From Anabaena sphaerica FACHB-251 (GTDB lineage Bacteria; Cyanobacteriota; Cyanobacteriia; Cyanobacteriales; Nostocaceae): a stretch of 38,935 bases of DNA. The stretch lies in contig NZ_JACJQU010000031.1 in assembly GCF_014696825.1 (NCBI RefSeq), forward strand, positions 1 through 38,935, written 5' to 3'. A program made the translations under genes and the position numbers. Below are positions 7,904 through 14,723 of the stretch, piece by piece. The notes beneath the pieces are model-generated. The model had not been told where the DNA came from. It did no database searches and saw nothing but the letters and a program-made list of their open reading frames with translations. The first letter of the stretch is position 1. Every line of letters starts with the position of its first letter.

Positions 7904-8006
7904 CAGGTGAGGTGAATGTTTCCAGGTGTATCTGTGATGGTTCTATTGTCTTCTCTTATTTAGATGATAGTTGGTGATAGTTGGGTGAGATGATGTGAAC
8001 AGATAC
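7904..8006. repeat. TA-region intergenic repeat, copy C
   Basis: The first ~100 bp match 5966-6065 closely (CAGGTGAGGTGAATGTTTCC at the start). The match ends after GTGAACAGATACA, so this copy lacks the last ~40 bp present in the other two. Confidence 0.78.
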
Positions 8007-8055
8007 ATTGTTGGGTTTCTTTGTGTCAACCCAACCTACGCAGTAATTTTTATTT

Positions 8056-8397
8056 TCATGAAACTAGTTCATCAATTTTTGCTATTTCATGATTTTTCTG
8101 ATTTTGATAAAATTCTTCAAACAAGGTAAAAAATCTATCTACTGCGCTTTTTTCATCGGCTGAATGGAAAAGCAGAATACTTGACCATAATTGACCTGTT
8201 TCTACATTGAATTTGTGTCTTATCCATTGCAAAAAAGTTTGAAATTCTGTTTCTTCTGCTGTTAAGGGAATACCAATTTCTCGACGGGCAAAATAGTATC
8301 CATCTAAAAATGCTTGGAGGCTAAAAATAGAATTTTTACCTAAATACATTGCAGGTCTTTTTTTGATTTTTTGCAGTAAGTTGTAGAGATTATCCAT
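8056..8397 (-). CDS. Hypothetical protein with RPAMYLG motif
   Basis: A 113-residue protein of unknown function. The N-terminal pattern, a short helix followed by KKRPAMYLG and then a helix SLQAFLDGYYFAR, recurs in a family of small uncharacterised bacterial proteins with an RPxMYxG motif. The middle holds an aromatic stretch (FQTFLQWIRHKF, LWSSILLFHSADEKSAVDRFFTLFEEFY) that looks all-helical. There is no signal peptide. It is the last gene of a run of minus-strand genes after the ATPase/TOPRIM pair, 101 bp below the 8499 gene. A role with them, for example as an immunity or accessory protein, is only conjecture. Confidence 0.6.
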   Translation of the reverse strand: MDNLYNLLQKIKKRPAMYLGKNSIFSLQAFLDGYYFARREIGIPLTAEETEFQTFLQWIRHKFNVETGQLWSSILLFHSADEKSAVDRFFTLFEEFYQNQKNHEIAKIDELVS

Positions 8398-8498
8398 ATT
8401 TAACTCACTAAATTTCTAGGTTAAAAGTAAGTTTCTGTGATTTGAAACTCTAATCCTACATCTAAAATAGGTGAATAGAGATTCTGTATCCAGTTAGG

Positions 8499-9050
8499 TT
8501 AATTAATAGCAACAGAAGACTCAATAACTGATAACAAGAAACTCTTGATTTCTTGTATTAACGGATGTTGTTGCAATATCTTAATTTCCTCCTCATTTAG
8601 ATTTCTAAGTATTTTGTCATTGAGGGACTGTTTATTATCTAAAACTGTCTCTAAAAATTCTTTAGGCTTACTTTGAGCTAATTGCCATTCTAAATCATTA
8701 AATTGACGTTTTGCTATTTTTTCAATTAATGATTTATCTTGTAAAAATATGGATTCTATTTCGGGAACTGCTAGAGAAACTTGAAAATAAATACCAGATG
8801 ATGCTTGATTTAATACATATTTAATTAAATCTTTTTTTTCAAATATTTGCGATTCGTTATTTGTATCTGCATCTATGATAAGAGCAACTGGTGTTTTACG
8901 AGTAGCAAGCAATGAAGTAGCTAAAGAACGCGCTCGATAAGAACTTCCACCTGCTATAAATTGAATATCTTGAGTTAGATTTTTTGGTAATAATTTCTGT
9001 AAAATTTCTATGTCCTTATCACCTTCTGTGAGAATGTATGCTAGTTTCAT
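8499..9050 (-). CDS. TOPRIM-like protein (DUF3226/DUF4276-type)
   Basis: A 183-residue cytosolic protein with the layout of a stand-alone TOPRIM domain. There is a first strand with the metal-binding Glu (LAYILTEGDKDIEIL, residues 3-17), a helix, a GGSSYRARSLATSLL segment, a strand ending in DAD (ALIIDADTNNE), and a strand plus acidic motif AVPEIESIFL, reminiscent of the EVENLFL motif in the DUF4435 domain of the neighbouring ATPase. TOPRIM domains of this kind occur in OLD-family and overcoming-lysogenization-like nucleases and in small proteins next to AAA ATPases. I infer a nuclease or nucleic-acid role; the exact family assignment is uncertain. Start ATG 9050 has a purine-rich stretch (AGGAGG) about 6 bases upstream, a strong ribosome binding site. 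Confidence 0.68.
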   Translation of the reverse strand: MKLAYILTEGDKDIEILQKLLPKNLTQDIQFIAGGSSYRARSLATSLLATRKTPVALIIDADTNNESQIFEKKDLIKYVLNQASSGIYFQVSLAVPEIESIFLQDKSLIEKIAKRQFNDLEWQLAQSKPKEFLETVLDNKQSLNDKILRNLNEEEIKILQQHPLIQEIKSFLLSVIESSVAIN

Positions 9051-9079
9051 GAAAAACCTCCTTTACAATGCTGTAATTA

Positions 9080-9286
9080 TTAAATTATAATGTCGTAATT
9101 TGGGATACCTTTATGAACACAAACGCGATATTTTTTGATGAGAAATTTACATATAGATTTATTTTTTAATGAATATTCAATTTCTTCTCCTCCCCACAAC
9201 AGAATGGTTTGAGGTGCTACAAACCCAGTTAATGTTACTGTAGCTTCTGTAAATCCACTGCGACTAAACACACTCCAAGCTACTTG
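9080..9286 (-). pseudogene. C-terminal gene fragment, restriction-enzyme-like?
   Basis: An open frame with no good start, following directly after the ATPase stop. It reads VAWSVFSRSGFTEAT, then ILLWGGEEIEYSLKNKSICK. An 'FSRSGFTEA ... LLW' pattern followed by a helix is seen near the C-terminus of Mrr-like or ATPase-linked nuclease proteins, so this may be the tail of a larger lost gene whose upstream part was replaced by the ATPase gene. Family assignment is a guess. Confidence 0.45.
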
Positions 9287-9293
9287 CTACTTA

Positions 9294-10913
9294 TTAGTCC
9301 ATGTGGCTAGAAAACTCCCCAAAGTATTGTTTAAGCAGATTTTTAATTTCATTCTGTTTACTACCTTTGGCTAATCTAAGAACTTGTTGAGCAAGTTCAC
9401 CATCTTTGAGACCAAAACATCCACTTATTCGTTTAGCCAAAGATTTACGATTATAATACTTTAGTAAATCTTTGTAATTGTTCATGTTGACTATTTCTTG
9501 AAAAAGGCGCTTGCTAGAGTTATAAATAAGGGATACATCAATATCTGCAACAAGTTTATCCAAAGCCTCTTTAAGTTTTGTCTCATCTTTAGATTTATCA
9601 TCAAATAGATTGAGTTTGAATTTGATTTCTCTAGCAGTTCTTAGAGATATTTGCAGTTCTAATTCATCTTCAAGTGCTTTGAAAATATAATCAGAGACTT
9701 TTTTTAAATCATCTTCGGGATCTCTTTCAAGTGTTTGGCTAACAAGTTCTAAAATTTCAGGAGTCAAAAATAGGTTTTCTACTTCAGCGACTTCTAGAAC
9801 GTAAATTCCATCGTTCAAAAGTTCTCTAATTTCATTTTCAACTCTTCTGTCTCTATCAATAATTCCATAAATCTGCAAATGATGGAGTTGATTACTAGCT
9901 TTAAGAGCTTTAACAGATTCGATAACTTGTGTACAACTACCTTGTGGAATTACAAGAAAGTTACTAAGTAGTGATCTGTAAAGGGTTATATCAAAACTGC
10001 CATTTTTTCCTTCAACAAAAACAACTTTCTTCCTACTACCAAGGATTTGAAGAAGCAACTCTTCTGGTAAACCATCTACCTTTTCAATCCGTTGCCAATC
10101 CCAATTATTACCATCATAAGACTTCAGCCATATTTTTTCTGCACTTTCTTGTGCTGCGGCAAAATCAACGTCATGAGTAATATATACAAAAAGACAATCT
10201 GGGCGTAATTTTTCAATTTCAGCCCACAAAGGAGCTTGAATAGATTTGTGTAAATGAATCTCTGGCTCGTCAATGACTATTATTCCATCTTGAGGTGCTG
10301 CTAAACATTGCCCAATTAAGTAGAATATAACTCTTTCTCCGTCACTCATCTCAGAAGAATTATAGATGTTATCTGGGAAGTCTCTGACTTTAGTTTGTAT
10401 TCGCAACCCGCTAATAATTAATTCTCGATGAGGAAGAATTTTCTCCCAAACCTCTTTTACTTTATCGAGTTTAGTAGCAGGAGGTTCTATACGTTCTTCG
10501 CTTGCTTTTGCTGCATTACGGTATTTTGCATTCTCCTCAGTTTGATCAGAAAACAGATAAATCATCAATTTCTCATAATCGTTCAGTAATGAAATAGCTG
10601 GTTTCTGCTGCCATCTCTGATTCTGTTTGTAGCGGACGTAATTCACTCTGTTAGCATCATTAATATCCGGGTATCCACACAGTAAAATATTTTCTGCTTT
10701 ATCAATTGACACAGGTGTTGTTGAGTCTGGCATTGATAATGACTTTTGTGCTGAAATACGGTGTACCTTTTGACTTTGTGGTGATTGTAAGTCAATCCAA
10801 GTACCTAATCGAGTTTTTCCTGAGCCATTAGCACCAATAAATAACAAACTACTGTTAGTTGATAATTTTTCAGTTTCCCGTGTTGTTGTAGGTAACTCTA
10901 ATACTTTTTCCAT
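9294..10913 (-). CDS. Fused AAA15 ATPase-DUF4435 (TOPRIM) protein, PARIS-like
   Basis: A 539-residue protein with two linked modules. Residues 1-290 form an ABC-type AAA15 ATPase: Walker A GANGSGKT (27-34), signature SDGER (190-194), Walker B IIVIDEPEIHLH (about 211-222) and switch ITHD. Residues about 297-420 form a DUF4435/TOPRIM nuclease: VVFVEGKNG with the catalytic Glu, GIIDRDRR with the DxD, then VLEVAEVENLFLTPEIL. This is the domain pair of the PARIS defence system (AriA ATPase and AriB DUF4435 effector), here in one chain; fused forms are known. In PARIS, phage anti-restriction proteins release AriB, which cleaves host tRNA and aborts infection. That this protein defends against phage is inference from domain architecture and from neighbours (TOPRIM gene, toxin-antitoxin modules). 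Confidence 0.8.
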   Translation of the reverse strand: MEKVLELPTTTRETEKLSTNSSLLFIGANGSGKTRLGTWIDLQSPQSQKVHRISAQKSLSMPDSTTPVSIDKAENILLCGYPDINDANRVNYVRYKQNQRWQQKPAISLLNDYEKLMIYLFSDQTEENAKYRNAAKASEERIEPPATKLDKVKEVWEKILPHRELIISGLRIQTKVRDFPDNIYNSSEMSDGERVIFYLIGQCLAAPQDGIIVIDEPEIHLHKSIQAPLWAEIEKLRPDCLFVYITHDVDFAAAQESAEKIWLKSYDGNNWDWQRIEKVDGLPEELLLQILGSRKKVVFVEGKNGSFDITLYRSLLSNFLVIPQGSCTQVIESVKALKASNQLHHLQIYGIIDRDRRVENEIRELLNDGIYVLEVAEVENLFLTPEILELVSQTLERDPEDDLKKVSDYIFKALEDELELQISLRTAREIKFKLNLFDDKSKDETKLKEALDKLVADIDVSLIYNSSKRLFQEIVNMNNYKDLLKYYNRKSLAKRISGCFGLKDGELAQQVLRLAKGSKQNEIKNLLKQYFGEFSSHMD

Positions 10914-10986
10914 AACTATAATTTAGGACTTGAATGTGTTGAATTGTACTTTGGTTAATTAAAATAAAAGCAGTAAATTTATTATA

Positions 10987-11017
10987 ACCCCACCTAAGTA
11001 AAAACCTGGATGGGGGT
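10987..11017 (-). terminator. Weak hairpin after the ThDP enzyme gene
   Basis: On the minus strand, 12 bases past the stop of the 11029 gene, CCCCATCC can pair with GGTGGGG (one bulge) around an AT-rich loop. The tail is AT-rich but not a clean T run, so the terminator role is tentative. Confidence 0.35.
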
Positions 11018-11028
11018 ATTATATTATC

Positions 11029-13242
11029 TTAATGCACCAACTCGATCGCCCGCTTAGTCAACGCTTCCGCAGTCAAACCATTAAACGCCATCAACTCACC
11101 CGCACTGGCGGTAGTTTCCCCACGCTTCCAGGCGAAAGAATCACGTTTAGAATTACTGCGTAACATGATCGGTTCTAACATCGCCGCAGCCCCACCTGTC
11201 ACACCAATTAAGGCATCTCCACCAAACAATTGCTCAAAATCGGCATCACTTAAAAAACCGTTATCTGGTTCAGAACAAGTATCCCAAGCAGTATCATGAG
11301 GACGATATAAACGGCGGGGATTAATAATAGAAACAATCTTCACACCAATACCTTCAGTTTCTAAAAAAGCCGCCGCTTCAAACACAGGAATTAAAGTCAA
11401 ATCGCCAATGACAGCAAATACAACAGTCTTCCCACCAGCCACTTCATGTAATAACACCGCACCATCAATTAAGCCTTTTTCAGTTTGGGCAAAGGTGCTA
11501 CGAATTGGCAAAGGAGACTTACTAGCAGTAATCACAATGCCCTTATTTTTTGTTTGCAAAGCCCAGTTATAACAGACTTGAATACTGTTAGCATCTGGGG
11601 GAAATAATGGGAAGACATTTCCTGTTCTCATCAAAGATGCAAAATAAGCTTCAATTTCTGGTCTTTGGTGAGTCCAACCGTTGCGTCCTTGTTCTAAAGC
11701 CCCGGCTGTAAATAATGTAATTGTCGAGGGAGTTTGACGGCGTAATTCTGCCATTGCTTGGGTGACAGTTTGCCAAATTGGTAAACCATTGATAGCAAAA
11801 GATTCGTAAGAACACCACAAAGTTCTCGCCCCCATTAAGGATAAACCAGCAGCTAATCCGGCACAAGCATCTTCGCTCAAAGGTTCGTAAACTTGACCAC
11901 CTGGGGCTTGATTATATAAATCATCGGTGGTGGGATGATTGATTTTTAAAGCTTGGTTAATGTTAGCAATTCCTGAAGCTTCGTTACCGTCAGCATTAGT
12001 CACGAGGAAATTTTTATCCTTATTTCCTACTATTCCCACTAACCTACCCATTGCGGTTGTCGCCACTTGGGGAACTGCCCCAACCTTATATTCTTCTAAT
12101 GGTAATTCCCCTAAATCTGCTAAGGGTAATTCAAATTCTGTCACCACTGTTTTCGCAGCGGGTCCACCTCCAGCCCGTTCGGCATTTGTCCGCACAATTT
12201 GCCATGCTGCGGCTGATAATGCCCGTTTTTGTAATGCGGTAGCAATATGGGGCGCGTCTAATGTATCTTTAGGATAGAGGTTGTGTGATTTTGCACCCAA
12301 GGCGTGAACCCCTGCACCTTTGAGTTGTTTGATAATAAATACCGTCAATTTCCCGCTAAGTGCAGAACGGGCAGCTTTATCCATACCTACTAATACCGCT
12401 TTGGTAAATTCTAGGCGGTTGGCAAAGGAAAATGCGGTACTATCTACATATTCACCGGCTTGATTTTGGTCGTCAAAATCTTTGGCATTTACTAACACGA
12501 CTTCGGCAAAACCGTTACCTTGCCAATAGGCTATCATCTCTGCGTTGGTTTTCAAAGATACCATGCTGTGGTGTTCTTGGCTGTAACCGTTCCACACCAA
12601 CACGGGTAAAAAGTTGGTGACGGTGGGGTAAGCAGTGTTGAAATGCGCCATTGAACTCATGATGTAGGGTTCACCCAGTCCCCCGTCTCCCAGGGTGAAG
12701 GGGAAAAGTTTGTCACGGTGCAACAGTGCTGCGGCCATGGCGAAATGTTGTCCTTGTCCCAGGGGTCCTGCGGGGGCGAGAATACCGGGAATGTAGCCGG
12801 AAAGGTGTCCTAATAATCCATGCTTTTCTCGAAAGCGATCGCGCAATTGTTGTACTGTAGAAATGCCCATGTCCTCTAAGGAACGGTCTAGAAACATGGC
12901 GCTATAGAAACCGGGGGCGTGGTGTCCCACTTCCGTGATAATGTTTTTATGTCCCAGCATGACCAAAGCTGCATAAGCTTCCGCTTGGCTGGCAAAACCG
13001 CCGGGATGTCCAGAAGCCTTACTACCAGTGATTTGTAGAGTTAGGTAGCGCAAGGCATCAGCCGCGAGTAGAGTTTGATATACTGCATTTGTATCTGTTG
13101 GGGATGCGATCGCACTCTGACCCGATTCTATCACCGGTTTTGCACCATATTTTTCAAAATCTGGCAGTGCTTCCCCAAAATATTGAATCCCTTCACAAAA
13201 ATTTGGAATTGCAGAAGATGCCTTTGTCGTAGTAGCTGTCAT
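11029..13242 (-). CDS. Transketolase/phosphoketolase-type ThDP enzyme
   Basis: A 737-residue thiamine-diphosphate enzyme of the transketolase superfamily. A GDGGLGEP motif near residue 184 followed by VLVWNGY about 30 residues later is the ThDP/Mg binding signature; the NGY end is like that of phosphoketolases (xfp) rather than plain transketolases. Upstream are GGFASQAEAYAA, VGHHAPGFYSA and LAPAGPLGQGQHFAMA, the substrate-channel segments, then a pyrimidine-binding domain (YEPLSEDACAGLAAGLSLMGA with its Glu) and a C-terminal domain. Canonical cyanobacterial phosphoketolases are about 790-820 residues, so this is shorter and divergent. It would act on sugar phosphates in the cytosol. The substrate is unresolved. 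It has its own promoter region of about 250 bp. Confidence 0.8.
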   Translation of the reverse strand: MTATTTKASSAIPNFCEGIQYFGEALPDFEKYGAKPVIESGQSAIASPTDTNAVYQTLLAADALRYLTLQITGSKASGHPGGFASQAEAYAALVMLGHKNIITEVGHHAPGFYSAMFLDRSLEDMGISTVQQLRDRFREKHGLLGHLSGYIPGILAPAGPLGQGQHFAMAAALLHRDKLFPFTLGDGGLGEPYIMSSMAHFNTAYPTVTNFLPVLVWNGYSQEHHSMVSLKTNAEMIAYWQGNGFAEVVLVNAKDFDDQNQAGEYVDSTAFSFANRLEFTKAVLVGMDKAARSALSGKLTVFIIKQLKGAGVHALGAKSHNLYPKDTLDAPHIATALQKRALSAAAWQIVRTNAERAGGGPAAKTVVTEFELPLADLGELPLEEYKVGAVPQVATTAMGRLVGIVGNKDKNFLVTNADGNEASGIANINQALKINHPTTDDLYNQAPGGQVYEPLSEDACAGLAAGLSLMGARTLWCSYESFAINGLPIWQTVTQAMAELRRQTPSTITLFTAGALEQGRNGWTHQRPEIEAYFASLMRTGNVFPLFPPDANSIQVCYNWALQTKNKGIVITASKSPLPIRSTFAQTEKGLIDGAVLLHEVAGGKTVVFAVIGDLTLIPVFEAAAFLETEGIGVKIVSIINPRRLYRPHDTAWDTCSEPDNGFLSDADFEQLFGGDALIGVTGGAAAMLEPIMLRSNSKRDSFAWKRGETTASAGELMAFNGLTAEALTKRAIELVH

Positions 13243-13451
13243 GCTGAGTACCTTAATAAAAAGCCAATAAACTGGATATGCTCGTTTAATGTAACCAAAA
13301 TTTTACATCTTCGCGGTTGTCACAGTGAATTGCTTTTTCGCAATCTCAGCATAAGCAACTTAAATATAGCAATGCTATTTGATATCAAGTCCGAGCAGGG
13401 GGGCTTTCTAGCAGCGGCTGGAAAAGTTATTTTGACAGACATGAATAATAA
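13243..13451. other. Intergenic region upstream of the ThDP enzyme
   Basis: No gene seen. The stretch separates the start of the ThDP enzyme gene from the terminator-like repeat at 13452 and should hold the enzyme's promoter. I could not pick out a convincing -35/-10 pair or operator. Confidence 0.4.
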
Positions 13452-13498
13452 AACTCTTGTGGTGCGGGCAAGATGCCCGCCATGTACCTCACAAGAGT
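13452..13498 (-). terminator. Terminator-like hairpin after the leader peptide gene
   Basis: On the minus strand, right after the TAA of the peptide gene, CTCTTGTG pairs with its complement around an inner stem GCGGGCA/TGCCCGC. The transcript then runs into TTTTATTATT. The inner stem (GCGGGCAAGATGCCCGC) is a dispersed cyanobacterial palindrome apparently used as part of a terminator. Confidence 0.7.
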
Positions 13499-13737
13499 TA
13501 AACTACCAAATAGACATCTGTGTTGGAAAAATCAATTGTCAATATCTTGTTGTTGTAGAAACCGAGTGGAAGGAGATATGGACCTATTAACTTATCTAAA
13601 TCATCACCAATAATATTGCCATAATTACTACTCCATAAAGGAATAAAAGTATTACCTCCTGATGTTGACTCCATTTCTGTTAAAGTTAGTTGATGAAAAA
13701 GCCTATTCAACTTGACAAAAGATAATTCGGTTTTCAT
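13498..13737 (-). CDS. Double-glycine leader peptide 1 (bacteriocin-like)
   Basis: A small peptide precursor of 79 residues if started at ATG 13737; the frame stays open upstream to a TTG at 13788, with another ATG at 13749. I prefer 13737 because it matches the length of the neighbour's leader. The leader MKTELSFVKLNRLFHQLTLT ends in EMESTSGG, an LxxxE-x-x-SGG double-glycine motif cleaved by peptidase-containing ABC exporters. The core is about 50 residues: NTFIPLWSSNYG, then GPYLLPLGFYNNK and a C-terminal ILTIDFSNTDVYLVV. The tail matches the paralogue at 13906 (NK, then T-D/V-D-S, then Y). The core has no Cys, so no lanthionine or disulfide is expected. No exporter lies in the window. Confidence 0.68.
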   Translation of the reverse strand: MKTELSFVKLNRLFHQLTLTEMESTSGGNTFIPLWSSNYGNIIGDDLDKLIGPYLLPLGFYNNKILTIDFSNTDVYLVV

Positions 13738-13905
13738 GATTGCAGCCATTGCCTTAATTCCCAAATCAAAAAGTGAGCAGTTGTCCAAATTTATTGTGGG
13801 TATGATGGGTAAAATATCTGATAATAAATGCCCTAGAAAAACAGCATTTTACCCTAAAATAACTAAAGTCTTTGTAGCATTAGTATGTTAATAAAAATGA
13901 ATTAA

Positions 13906-14163
13906 TTACCAAGAATTTATGACAACGTATATTGACCTGGAGTAGTCTACAGTGGCGACCTTATTATCGCGGATGCCACTATCTACACCTTTAACATCAC
14001 CAGTCCCTGTAGTCTCCACGTTTCCAGTATTACTCGATATAAAATAATTATTGACGCTGCCACCACTACCACCAGATACAGTCTCTGTTTCAGGCAGAGA
14101 TAGTTCACGAAAAAGACCGTTTACATTATTATTCGTTAAGTCAGCGATTACGATTTTCTTCAT
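13906..14163 (-). CDS. Double-glycine leader peptide 2 (bacteriocin-like)
   Basis: An 85-residue precursor. The leader ends in LFRELSLPETETVSGG, a textbook double-glycine processing site (residues 17-32), followed by a Gly/Ser/Asn/Thr-rich core and the C-terminal block DNKVATVDYSRSIYVVINSW. The start is secure: ATG 14163 with GAGGA seven bases upstream. Residue use in the core (GGSGGSVNNYF, TGNVETTGTGDVK) suggests a flexible, unmodified peptide. The leader resembles those of the Nostocales 'CTB' bacteriocin-like families in having Leu-Phe before the ELS segment; that assignment is tentative. It is a paralogue of 13498-13737, 168 bp away, probably by tandem duplication. Function (bacteriocin or intercellular signal) is not shown. 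Confidence 0.78.
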   Translation of the reverse strand: MKKIVIADLTNNNVNGLFRELSLPETETVSGGSGGSVNNYFISSNTGNVETTGTGDVKGVDSGIRDNKVATVDYSRSIYVVINSW

Positions 14164-14274
14164 TTTATTATCCTCTTGCTTAAGAGTTAATTATTCTCCG
14201 AGGTTTTGTACCTAACTAAATTTAAAATAATATAAATATTCAATAGAGATAAAGCTTTATGCACATTAACTTAA

Positions 14275-14545
14275 GACCTAAGTTACGGAATTTTGTCTTA
14301 AGGTTTAACTTTTATATGTTGGTATTATCAAATTAAAATAATAGGAAATTTCAATATCAAAAATATTTTTAGATATTATTACAGGACATAAGCCGCAGAA
14401 TTTTATCTAAAAATTTAACCTTTATATATGTGTTGAGATTATAAGATTAAAATAATACAATTTTTCGATATAGTAAAGCTAGATGCACCTGATTTTAGGA
14501 CATAATTCAAGGGATTTTGTCTGGAAACTTGATCCTTTGATGCTA
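14275..14545. repeat. Three degenerate ~110-bp direct repeats
   Basis: The motif GACxTAA ... G(G)AATTTTGTCT recurs with its A/T-rich context at 14275, 14385 and 14499 (periods of 110 and 114 bp). The first and third also share an AAAGCT..ATGCAC block just upstream. There is no coding potential on either strand. The array lies between the leader peptide gene and glgA and may be a decayed tandem duplication or a regulatory region. Confidence 0.6.
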
Positions 14546-14653
14546 ATTCTGAGGATAGATACCCATACTGAAATTTTGCCGAACAAGCAATATTTTGTCT
14601 GCTTAAAGACTTATCATTACAGCAGCAGGGGGATAAATAATTCCGTCACTCGG

Positions 14654-14681
14654 TTGTCAATGAGTACATTTTTCATATATT
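14654..14681 (+). promoter_or_regulatory. Possible glgA promoter
   Basis: A -35-like TTGTCA (14654-14659) and a -10-like TATATT (14676-14681) are separated by 16 bases, 42 bases before the glgA start. It is a sigma-70-type match read by eye, so only suggestive. Confidence 0.4.
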
Positions 14682-14723
14682 GCTATATAGTAAACATAAA
14701 GTTTTATGAAGCGAGGGCTAGGA

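Noticed and set aside
5966-8006. CRISPR array
   Set aside because: The three repeats are 100-140 bp long and spaced almost 1 kb apart with genes between; no short regularly spaced repeats are present.
8499-10913. Retron or reverse transcriptase-based system
   Set aside because: No YxDD motif or reverse transcriptase segments; the domains are ATPase and TOPRIM.
11939-12277. A 112-codon frame opposite the ThDP enzyme gene
   Set aside because: Antisense shadow of a long, clearly real gene with matching codon periodicity on the other strand.
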